Below are positions 46,540 to 58,300 of a DNA stretch of 64,000 bases, one piece after another. Both the position numbers and the translations under genes were made by a program. The stretch is from Phoronis australis (Eukaryota; Phoronida; Phoronidae): assembly GCA_002633005.1 (NCBI GenBank), contig NMRA01000136.1, positions 299,657-363,656 on the forward strand, in the 5' to 3' direction. The notes below the pieces were generated by a model. It did not search any database and was not told the origin of the DNA. It saw only the letters and a list, made by a program, of their open reading frames with translations. Numbering within the stretch: position 1 is the first letter of the stretch; each line of letters starts with the position of its first letter.

Positions 46540-46668
46540 CATGGGCGGCGCAGCACTGAAAAAAGTGGGGTGCTACAGGGGTGCACCGCCCATAGACCAT
46601 GGGCGGCGCAGCCGACACTGGAAAAGTGGGGCTATAGCCCCCCAGCCCCCCTATTGTGCGCCGCCCAT
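46540..46668. mobile_element. Paired GGCGGCGC inverted-repeat elements
   Basis: Two elements of the 31447-31583 family lie back to back. CATGGGCGGCGCAGC opens both at 46540 and 46599, the first closes with TGCACCGCCCAT near 46592 and the second with GTGCGCCGCCCATG at about 46655-46668. The interior of the second has the same CTATAGCCCCCCAGCCCCC type of core. No target duplication is evident. Confidence 0.6.
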
Positions 46669-48190
46669 GTTCTGTGGGGAAGTTAAAATATAATAAAATT
46701 TCACTTGTGGAACATGTTGTTTGCCAAATACCCGGTAAGTGAAGAGAGAGAGTATTTTTAAAATCTATGGTGAAGAATTGCTGTATTTTCATAGCTCCTG
46801 AAATTTGTAGATCCTTGTTTCAAGCATTAACTACTGTCGGTTTATTTCAAATTCAGAGATCGCACATTTTGACAAAGTACCTTGGAGGCACGTGCTCGCG
46901 TGTTATAGTCCAACTTGGTTTGACCGGTGAACTAAGCGCTCGGCGTCAGGAACAGTTTAGAAAATTTAAGAAGCAAGTTTTTGAAATACTGTGATCACCA
47001 TCAGGACTCGATCATAAGTTGTTAAACTGCGCCTAATGAATACTCAACGTCACTAGTGTTGGCTCCGGCCGACAATTCCAAGTTTATATTGACTAACGAA
47101 ACTGCAAAAGCGGTTAATGATTAAAGCTGACTCAAGCCCGGGTCTAATCTTTTTATTCGAGATCGAGCAACCGATACCATTACTGTTTTTCTGTGTCATT
47201 TTCTATTCTACATTTGTGCGAAGTTCAGTGTCTATCAGTCCAGTATTCCGTTATACTCGGTTGACTCGAGTACATAATGGATTACGTAGAGACTGTCCGA
47301 GAAACGCAATTTGCACTTAATGAACCCATCATTAAGGCTAAAAAAGTTCGAGTCTGAAGTCAAAATTTCCAGTTTTTGACTCAAGTTTTTTTCTCTGAGT
47401 CGAATCTAGAGGTTCAGACTACATTTCCATAAACAGGCATTCGAGCGCTGAGTAGCAAACACTCAGTATTTTAAGTAGACCAGGAAATTCCAAAAATAAT
47501 TTCTAGTACAAAGATTAGACCCCGGCCTATACATGTAGGTGTGTATGCAAAGACTTAAGTTCAGACTTTTCAGTACCATGCATCCGCGGCCGTTCCCGGC
47601 GTTACTAAGCCAGTCAAATCATCAAGTTCATAAGTTTAGTCAGTAAATCCAGTCTATTCACTTGGCCACATGTTGAAAATTGTCTGTTCACAGCCATGTT
47701 TTCTTGCAGCCAATGTCTTAACTTTTTTGGTTAGGTGACCAGTACGAATTTGTGTATATTTGGGACAAAAAATGAAAGGGATATGTACACATATATAGCA
47801 CGGCATGACTTGGCACTCTCGATCTGATAATCCAATCTAATATTCAAATGTCTTCCCCCAGGGCATTCCGGCACGGCATGTTGTTAAGTATAATTTATTT
47901 TACCAATCAAAAAGTCAATCAGGTGAACCGGTCCATGATCATCGCCTGACCTGTGACACACTGGCACTGGCACTAGGACATGATGTGGGCGTATGTACGG
48001 GAGTGAAACCCACCTATGGCAGCTCTCGCGGAATGATCAATTTATTTGAAGAACAGTTGGACCTTTTTAGAAATGCCCGCATTAAATCTCACTGTCAAAC
48101 ATTTTTGCATCTTGAATGCAGCTTCATCAGACTTGGCAAAACAGTGAATCCCCGGAGCAAATAGTACCGCGGTCAACACATTTTGTATTT
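46669..48190. other. Intergenic upstream of LARP1
   Basis: No coding sequence or repeat family is recognised. Only short, compositionally random open frames are present. Confidence 0.4.
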
Positions 48191-48431
48191 GCCCGCAGTC
48201 ATTTGGCAATCGTATGGGACCGCGTGACGTCAACATGCCGTTTTTCGCCATCTAGCGAGTGTTCTGCCCAGCGATGCGCATGCGCATTGCTGACCTTTCC
48301 AGTGGGAATATGGCGACATGTGCTCATCTGTAACTTCTTTGGACTTTTAAAGATGGCATGGTAATAAAACAGCTGCCTATTCCCTCCTGGTGTTTTCGTG
48401 CAAGATACGGAAAGCAGTGATCCAGAGAAAG
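48191..48431 (+). promoter_or_regulatory. LARP1: Probable LARP1 promoter and non-coding first exon
   Basis: A perfect CRE (TGACGTCA) lies at 48225-48232 and a perfect palindromic NRF1 site (TGCGCATGCGCA) at 48275-48286. A YY1-like AAAGATGGCATGG begins near 48349. This mix, without a TATA box, is typical of housekeeping promoters. A non-coding exon could end at 48431 (GAGAAAG/GTAGTA) and splice to an exon opening at 48813 after GTTTAG. The transcription start is not determined. Confidence 0.5.
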
Positions 48432-48862
48432 GTAGTACATTCTTGTTAAAACCTGTATACTGTGACGAGAATTTTATGATAAATTCTTGATTACCCAGCG
48501 TGCATATTTGGCAACGTGGTCAACAACACCCTCGTTCAAAAGAAAAAACAGTTTGAATGAAAGTTTTTGCAGAATTTTCAGTTTACTGCACTTTGGTGTG
48601 TATTTTATTTTAGATGTCGTTAATAGGATGCTACATTTCGTGCAAAAAATTGGATATATTTAAAGTCTTTTGTAACAATATGTTTCAAAAAATCAATGAA
48701 AAATTCACAGAAATAGGGTCATGTGACCCACACTACTTTCATGTTTGACCAGCTGCTTGTTTGTCAAAGGTATTCATATTTTTATTCCTTTGAATTGTAT
48801 ATTTATGTTTAGGTAAAAGTTAAGTCGTTCTTAATTATTGGATTAAGAAGACTTGGCTGAAT

Positions 48863-49346
48863 ATGGCTTCTGCTGAAGTTGCCCAACCTTCACAAACTGC
48901 GGAAAGTTTGGACTGCAAAGTTACGGATGGTAATCCGCCCGTGAACAGTGACTCTCCACGAACACCGGAAGATGATGATAAAAATCCTTGGCAGACGGTG
49001 GTTAACTCAAAAGAAGCGAGGACTCCACTGAAAGCTGACACAAAAATATCCAACAAAGAAAATCGGAATAGAGATCGAGAAGGACGGCGTAAGGATACGA
49101 GAGAAACAAAAGCTACTGCAAAGGAGAAAGAGAATTCCGATGAAGAGAACTGCGAAAAACCTGTGAAACAGCCTGATGGCCCAAAAAAGTTTGACAATAA
49201 AAACTTCGTTGAAGCACCGCCTCCAAAGACAAATCCATGGGCTAAAAGGACAATTGTTCAGACTGAGCCGGTCAAAGTGCAAGACCCTCCTCCAGTAGTT
49301 GCAATACCACAGCAGCCTGTGGTAATACAAAAAAGCGAAGAACCAG
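48863..49346 (+). CDS. LARP1: LARP1 first coding exon
   Basis: It starts MASAEVAQPSQTAES and ends KSEEP plus one base, with donor GTTTGT. Lys/Glu/Arg-rich sequence fills the middle (residues about 50-95). NPWQTV near residue 42 and NPWAKR near 130 are repeated NPW motifs, and the second sits in the FVEAPPPK-x-NPW block known from LARP1. Confidence 0.9.
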
Positions 49347-52300
49347 GTTTGTAAGAACTGTGAGATGAGGATCTCTGAATTCATTAGGCGGTATTAGTGA
49401 AACAAAGGTCTCCCCTAATGTGAGGCATTTACTTTACATGGGAACTTTACTTTCAAAAACTGCTTTTTGTTCTTGATATTCTTGTCACATAATTACAACA
49501 CGGCCCTGTCTTTATTTGCACCACCTAATGAATACTGAGTCACTGTGTTGTCTATTTAAAAATTAGTAGAAGTCACTCACAGGGGCCCACATTTTGGGAA
49601 CCAGTTTTCTCAACTAACTAAGAGACAACAAACTGGTTCTCAAAATGTGGGACCATGTGAGTCACTAATGTATAGGAAATCAATGCTGAGACATTTGTTT
49701 AGAAGTTCGTTTGGGAGCTTCACTTTTGTTCACTCATGAAGTGAAAATTAACTCCATGCTTCTTGCTCATAATGTGTGTCCGAATCTCTGGTGGAGTTTA
49801 AACAAATAATTGCAGGCGGTCTGGTACACTTTGTACCAGAGTTGCGCAAGAGATCAGGTGGGTCCATTGCACCGATCACCTGGAAACATTTCATGCTTTA
49901 TTAATATGTAATTAAAACTGAGCTGAAGAGTTTGACATCTGACTCAAGGGTCCAGCAGTGCGCCCTAGTGGGATTAGAACACACCACCTTGAGTAAAGGA
50001 AGCACACACTTATCTCACTGGGCCACACTGCCTCGTCTACAAAAGGTTTAGGTTGCCAGCTCACTAGATGCAGTTCCCTTACTGCAGGTAACTTCTTAGG
50101 ATCAGCGGGCATGTCGTTTGACTTAACTATATTCCCAAAATAGCTATGTTGAGAGTATACAAACGAAAGCATTCTGCGAGATGTGAGCAATCAAACTCGC
50201 ACAGTTAGCACACGATGCAGGCTTTGCCCATAAATCAGTCACGGTGTGGTCACAGTGGGGGACATGGCCAATGCAACACGAACTTAGCCGCTGCGCACGA
50301 TGTGGCAACCGATGGGTACTGACTTGGTACCAGCGATGCTTCAGTGATGTGTGGGTACCTTATAAAGGGAAGACAAGGATTTAAGGATTTGTGAGGCTAT
50401 TTAGTGAATGAGGTGTACATGAAAGGGACTCGAACACACTTACAGGCAAGTCTGTGTGATTGTGGATGGGTATTGATCAGTAATTGAACTCCAAATACAA
50501 AAGGTTTACTAATATCCCAACAAAAGATGCAGCCACCATTTACGTACAATACTTAATCATTAACATTTTAGTTCTTCATCTTCCATTTGTTTTGGTTAGA
50601 ATTTTTGTTAATGCGCAATAATTATTGTACTTTGAGAAGTTTTGCATTCCACGACCTTCAGAGGTACAGTTATTCGTAATTGTAATGCAAAGCACAATAA
50701 GTTACTGTAATAGTTTTGATGTAAAGTCATTCCATGTTTTTTTTTTCTCGTAAGAAAGTAACTTTTCATGTTACAAATGATCACTTTTTGAGTGCAACTA
50801 ACAATTGGTTTCCGTATAGTATGCGTTAGTGAAAGCACACGATGAACTGGCTAAGGGTTCTCACAATTGATGTATTGGATTGTCATTTAGTTTTATTCAT
50901 CAGTTCACTGCTGTTGAAATAAGTGCGAACTGACCTTACTCGGCCCTCTGATTTTCCACACTGCATAGTGCCTAGCTGTACTTGCTGGCATATAGAGTTT
51001 GCGTGTATTATGCAGCGAGGCGACTGGTGTCTGTGATGTCCAGGTTTTGTTAACCGATGGATGATTCGGGAAATGCTGGTATCGTATACTGTCATCTCAA
51101 GGCTTGAGTAGTTGGTCCACAGTATGGTGAAACACGGTCATAAATAATGTCAACATTTTCAAAAAAATAAACTTCAACATGAGATTCTGCTTTATTGTTT
51201 GTTAGCATGGTGGGTACTGCATAACAGCTTGACCCTTTTCATGCACTTAGCTTGGCAAATCTAAACATTTTTTTCAATTATTTTTGTATCAAAGAACTGA
51301 AGAATTCTTGTAGCTCTGTCTTGGTGCTTGTTGTTGGCTAGGTTTTAACTCTCATGTGCACGTCACACCATCCAAGCATTTTAAACCCTTTGGGCTACAA
51401 TGTTCCAATGTATGTTGTGAGTCCGAACCATGATTTATTTATTATTTTTCAAAATAGTGGCTGCTGATGAGTGAAGTGGTCTCTTTACTATAAAATATTG
51501 ACAGAGCTTGTCGTTTCAGTGCTGATCACAGTAGAGGGGGGAATGCCTTACTTAATGTTCGAAGTCCATGTTCTCGTCGTGAAGGGTTTGTGTGTGAGGC
51601 CATGGTAACGGTTGTCGAACAAAATGTGAGGTCACATGGGCGACCGACCTACAGGCCGCCAAATGGAACATTGGCTTGTGCGCAGGAGACACTAGTGTCG
51701 CTACCTACTCCCCCTGTTGTCACGATATCAAAAAACATTTATTTCTGCCCTTAATTCATATGTGGAATAGTTTTTTGAAGTTGAAGGGTGACCCCTGTCC
51801 TCCGCAAGTTTTCGTGCATCTCATTTTAAATAAAACTTTCCTTAAGGTGTGTCCATGGTCCAGCTTACTGGTTGGTTATCTGTAAGACTGTTTTCTAGGT
51901 CAAATGCAATCATCAATGTGATAGTGCTGTTGAAGTCATCACTTGTTGTTGCTCTTATGTGAGTTAGTGTGTCCTTGCTACACATCATTAGGTTATAAAG
52001 AATTGGAGTCACAGGTCCTTATATAGTTGGGCTCATTGTTAATATTTTGGATTACTTTAGGTTATGTAGGACCTTGTTCACAAGGCTGCATTCAGTCAAA
52101 TGTCTACAAAACTGAAGATATATTTGGAAGCAGGAGCTCAATGGAATTTGGCTTGGTACTTAATTCCAGTCAGTCCTTGATAGGGTCACATCATTTTAGT
52201 AAATTTATCAGAAAGAATGAAAGTCATAGTAAAACCTTGGTATTAATAAACTGGTCAAATTTTGTTTCAAGTATAGGATCAACATGCTATTTTTTGTTTT

Positions 52301-55300
52301 ATGCAACTGGGCTTGTGAACGCCCTAGTGTTGCTCTTGTTCATAAAAGTTATAAAAGTCCTATTTTTGATAGCCTATGATGGAAAGTGAGTAAATTTGAA
52401 GAGGATAGTTAGGTGAGTTTTGAAGAAGATTGCTTGTCCTCGTGTTAAAATTTTTTTGTCGAAAAAATTTTCAAAAAAAATACATTTCTATAACAGCCAA
52501 AAAATTACAGAAATGTAATTTTTTGGCTGTTATAGACAAATTGCTTTGAAATTCATCAATTTTCATTCATTCTATTGTAAATTGCATAAATGTCACTGGA
52601 GATAATGCCTTCTTTTGTAAAAATGTGACCTTACAGTTGCGGTGATATTTTGCTCTTGGAGTGACCAGAAATCTGTATTTTTGTAGTTAGCATTTGTTCC
52701 ACCTGCCTGTGAATACCCTTTTACAGTCTGCTCAAGTGTCGTCTATTCCTAGTCTAATCAGCAGCTGCTACGGTTCCCAGCTTTTGCCAGTGTTTGACTT
52801 ACACACGCCTGCATCATGGCCGGTCTGTTTCCATGACGGTTGCTCAACAGGTTCCCAGGGTAAACAGGCCTCTATCGTAACAGTTTCCTGATCTATGTAG
52901 TCAAGCGTGATGATTAAACATTATTTTCATTTCATTTTATTCCTTGTTATTTTTGTCTGCCATTGGTTATATGAGGTGTTGATCATTCAGTCTGTTAGAT
53001 CTCCCTTGTACACACTGTTCTCACAGCAGAAAATTTGAAATTGACTGGAATTCCAATATCATGTACATGTTCGAAGGCCCATGTCCACACTGTGGGGAGT
53101 GTGTGTTAAGTCTTGACATAAATGCATTGATCTGGTACCAGAAAGTCCTAATTCTCGTACTTAACAATGGCTAATCTCCCTATACTTTAAACTTGTTGCA
53201 TAGGTTTTCTAAATCCACACATGTAAGTCAAACTGGTCACTGCAAAATACAAAATGGTTATTTTGACCAGTCAATACGGGTTGGGGAGTACACTGAAAAA
53301 TATAATGTACAAAGCTCTCCTTGACCAGTTTTAACAGGTCGCCGTGACCTGGTTGATTTTGCCTCTGGCTTGTTTAAATAGCACATGACACAGTTTTTTT
53401 CACTTGGAACAAAAAAGTATCATCTTAATGTGTTCACTATGATATGCAGGTGCTGCTCACTGTCTGAAATTTCAAATTGGTGGTAAGCGCGGGACCTGCT
53501 GTGAATTCTTGAATTTTTTAGAACACCAACGTGGTTGTTGTTATCAGCAACTGAGTTAATATGCACATGCTTGTGTTACTGTAGTGCCAATTGTAAATGA
53601 ATTGTCTATTGATACAGTCATCGTATATAACTTTATTCGTATTAAGTGAGTGTTACTTTCCCTTGCTGAGGTCATTACAGCCTATATTAGAATGGCTATT
53701 AACCCACATTTTGTCCAGCATGCTAACTTGTGATGAGACCACTTACCACGGTAAAATTGGTCTCCACTTGTTTCTGGGTTTACAAAGTATACTGATGGTC
53801 CATTTGTTGACACCATGATAGGTGCATAAAATGACACGTCAAGTCAGCATGTAGAACTTCATCTCGATGAATTACGAACTTTTAAGTTTTTTGAAGGTAC
53901 AGTAAAAATTCTTCAATTTGGAACAAAAAATAATTGCTAATATTGACATATTTCTACTTTTCAATGGCTTACCACATTGATGCAAATGCTGGAAATTTTG
54001 TCAAATTTTGGTTGATGATGGCTAAGCCAAACAAACCGTGGGAAAAGTAAAGTAAATTTTCTCGAAAAGCTATCTTTTGAGAAATTTGACAAATTAGAAT
54101 TTCACCTGTCTACCATATTGTGTCCCAAACTGAAGACTTTGTACCATAAGGGGTTGAAATCAAATCTTTTTTTGTGAGAACAGGTGAGTTTTCATACTTG
54201 CCAATACAGTCAGGTTTTGATCTCATTTTTTCTTCCTGGTGTCTTCTTGTGGGTACGTTTAAGATTTGATTCCGTCTGAGGTATTGAGTTCGATAAGATT
54301 CGAAATGAAATGAATTCTCATTTAAATGAAATGCTTTTTCATTCTGATGTCAACATTTTTGCATGAGGGATTAGAAACAGAGGTGAGGCTTAATAAATTC
54401 AATGAAAAGTAAGGTAATTCCCAGACCATTTCAGTGTTCTCCACGACCGGTTTTGACTCGACGCAGCAACAAGTTTAAATTTTGCCACGTCGAGTTTAGA
54501 GAATGCGCATCGAGTTTGAAAAGTGCCGCGCCAAGTTAAAACCTTGGCTGGCTTGGCACTTTCGCCCTCAGAATCATAAATGAGGGTGAATGAACCTACA
54601 TCATAACTAGTTCCTTATAAATATATGACCCAATTTTTGTATTAATAGAGTGTAAATTATTGCTAAAAATCTGAAGAAATTCTTTTTCTAACATAATTTT
54701 ATGGTGTCAGCTACCTTACCTTAATAATTGACTAGCCAGCAATATCAATTTAACTTTGAAATTTTGCAATTAAACCTGTAAATTAACAATTTGATATGCT
54801 TAATTTGAAGGATTTTGATTTTGACTGGCATCTAGTGGCGAATTAGAACTTATTCAACTGGACAATAGGTGTTACTAAAAACTAACAGTATTTAATAAGT
54901 AGAATTGATAATAGAATTGACATTTTTATTATTAAAGGAATTTATAACCTTTAGTTTGATTTTCTGAGTCTGTCATAAGTGCTTTGGAGGACTTGTGGTG
55001 AAAAATTGGTAGGAAAGTCAAAAAGTAGGTCACACAGTTCAGTGTAAACTTTTAAAACGTATATAAATACACAGTGACCATGATTTTAGGGAAAGAACAG
55101 TGTTTACTACTAACAAAAAAAATTTGCGTCGAGTTTGGAGAACACTGCATTTTTATGCGCCCACGTATTTATATGTGGACGCATTATGCTGTCATCTCCG
55201 TCCGTCCGTCTGGGGAGCGTCCGTCCGGCGTCTGCTGCTCTATCTCCAAAACCCATTGACATACTTTCATGAAATTTGGCACATATGTTCCATTCATGAA

Positions 55301-58300
55301 TGGGACGGCATGAGCGAACTTTCGGATGGATCCGACTACCAGTGTGCCCCCTAGTGGCAATTTTAGTTTTATACGCTTACCTTTGTATCTTCAAAAGTCC
55401 TGAATGGATTTTCATGAAATTTGTTATGTAGGCACCTATTAGTAGGATGACACTATCCTCCCGTTTTCTGTTGGATTTGACGTAGTTTGCGCCACCTAGT
55501 GGCCATTTTTATTGTTTTCGAGTCCACCCCTCTATCAACCAAACCACTCAAAGGATGATTGTGAAAATTGGCGTGTATGTGCCGACGATTTTGACTACTG
55601 TGGCGCCTCCTAGTGGTAGTTTTGGTTTTGTCTCGCCTATGGCTGTATCTCCTAAACCATTTGCAGGATCTTTACTTAATTTAGCAAGTGTATTTATATG
55701 ATATTGATTACGTGTGACGATGACTTTCGGACAGATCTGATTACTGCTGTGCCCCCTAGTGGCAATTTTATTTTTTTATGTTTAACTCAGTGTCTTCAAA
55801 GGACCTCAACAGATTTTCATAAAATTTTTAAATATAGACATCTATTGGTGTGATGACGCTATCTTCCTGTTTTTGGATGGAATCGAGGTATTTTGCACCA
55901 TCTAGTGGCCATTTTTGCTGTTTTCAAATCTTGTTTTTGGTGTCCACCACTGTATCAACCAAATCATTTGAAAATTGGCATATGTGTTTTCAGTGTGAAG
56001 ACGACCTTTGATGATGGTGACTGACTACTGTGGCGATTCCTAGTGGTAGTTTTGTTTCGCGCCCACAGTTGTATCTTTTAAACCCACTGCAGGATCTTTA
56101 CTAAATTTATTAAGTGTATTTATATGAAGATATCAACAGACGATGACGACGACTTTCAGGCGGATCCAACGGCCCCTGTGCCCACTAATGCCAATTTCAT
56201 TTTATTCTGTTTTCCTTTGTTTCTCTGAAGTTCCTTGACAGATTTTTATGAAATATGGTATGTTCCAATTTTTGGATGGATTTTTTGTTTTTGCGCCGTC
56301 TTGTGGCCATTTGTATGATACAAATAAATAACCCTAAAAGCACACTATTTGCAATGCATTCGTGGGCGCATTTCAATGCTCCGTGTTGCTCTTGTTATGT
56401 TATTGATCACCGTGAGATAGTAATTTTGCTAATTACAAGAAAGCGGAATTTCTTGTTTGCTAAAATGAGTTTCTCTGTTTTTGAAAATGGAAAATCTGAA
56501 TATATGCAGGTTATCAGCTAATGATGTGTTTGTCTGGTTATCACCAGCTGCTCTCAGTGCGATATCTGGTATGAAGGTACTCTGTGCTTCTGTGAAGTAA
56601 TACCTGTGATGCACTCTAGTGAACTCAAAATGCTACTGGGCTACACTTGTTTTTTGCACTTGAGAGTCATGCCTGCAGGAGTTGTGAAACCTAATTTTTT
56701 CACTCCGATTCATACCTGTTGCCTGTTCAGGTGTAATTGTATGGTAATGTACTTGAAGCTTGGTTCTATTCTCCAGTGTGCTAATTTTGTTATCTCATTG
56801 GCTGATCCATGATGTTACTTGTCTGGTCTGACAACATGTCTTATCATCTGTAAAATCCAGAATTTTTATCGTAAAATTATTGATCAAATTTAGAACGCTT
56901 ATGGCAACTGAAACTTGGAACTAACTTATTTCGCACGATTTGTAACCAGTGTTTGGCTGCTGTTTGTTGTCTGGTTCATTGTGTCGATTTATGCACCCTC
57001 TATTGGGTGTCCAAGTGGTTATGTCGCTATACACAGTATGATTTGAGACAAAGGTTCTGTATTTGTTGACATGGTGCATGTTTGTCTACTAGTGGCCTCA
57101 ACTGTCATGAGTACAGTTTCTCATACGATCTCTCAGCCGGGGGTTATACAGGATTCGGAAACTGGGAGTTCAATTTTTCCAAAAAAAATGACCGAATTCG
57201 ACGTTCATAGTAAAGATGTCAATGTCGACTAAGTCAAAAATGTCCAACACCGAGATAAAGTTTTCTGTAGGAATGACGGTGTAAGGTGCCTTGGTAAAAT
57301 ACTTAAACATTTTTCTATATCTTTCCGCAGCAGACGACATAATTAAGTATGTAGAATGCGCATGATGGGAACGGATAATACTGGCTGTGGAAAATTGTGG
57401 AATTGCTCCCCCCAAAACCGCAAAGGTCGCGCAATACTATTAAAGTGAAGAGTTGTGGTGACACCATAAATATTGGATCAGCCAATGAGATGAGCTAAAT
57501 ATCGATTGGCCAGTGACAATGGGAAATGCATCAAAAATAACCAATAGTATTCGTCTTAGTGAGAAATGCACAAGCAACAACTCATAAGAGTCACCAAAAA
57601 CCTTTCCATTCAGAAGTATGTTAGGTCAGTGTCGCGGGGCGTGCGGAATATTGAAAAATGCACAAAGGAAGCACTTTTGACGCAGTAAAATTTCTTACTT
57701 CTGAAATGACTCACGGTCTATTTATGTGAGCAATGTCAGACCAGCCGATAATATTAAAAAAAGTGGTCGTCATTTCAAGCAACATTTTAAATTTTTGCCG
57801 GTCTTTAGTAATTCTGGCCACCCCATCAAACCGTCCAAAATAAAATTCAAGACGACCACTGTATAAACCCCTGTCTTTCAGTAGGTGGCAATTTTGTTAG
57901 TGCATAACTGTTATAAATATAACATAATTCTTGAAACCTTTTAGTCATGTTGCATTGGTTGGCTTTTAGGCATTAAAGGAGGGGATTGGAGTTATTTATA
58001 AAGTAACAGCTAATCTGTTTTGAATTGTCATCTTGGTATTGGGTGTTTGGGTCACTGACTTGTGTGTGGGTGAGGTGGTCATGGTACCATGTTGAAACAT
58101 TGCACATGCTCAAGCCACGTATCAAAGCAGAGAATTTGAAGTGATTTGTTGTCTCTTCATTGTTGAATTCACGGGAGCATGCGTTCTGTTCACGTGGCAA
58201 ATGTTCAAACTGCTAAAACGTTTTAACGGAGTTGAACGGCAGCTGCTAGTTGTCACTTGAAGTGTTATTAGCCGCATCTATCTTGTCTGTTTCAACGTCA

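Noticed and set aside
48835-49384. Antisense open frames opposite LARP1 exon 1
   Set aside because: They are mirror frames of a low-complexity Lys/Glu-rich exon and show no independent coding signs.
34133-56390. Regularly spaced short repeats suggestive of a CRISPR array
   Set aside because: Spacing is irregular (110-150 bp), the intervals are themselves related repeats, and the context is a eukaryotic intron.
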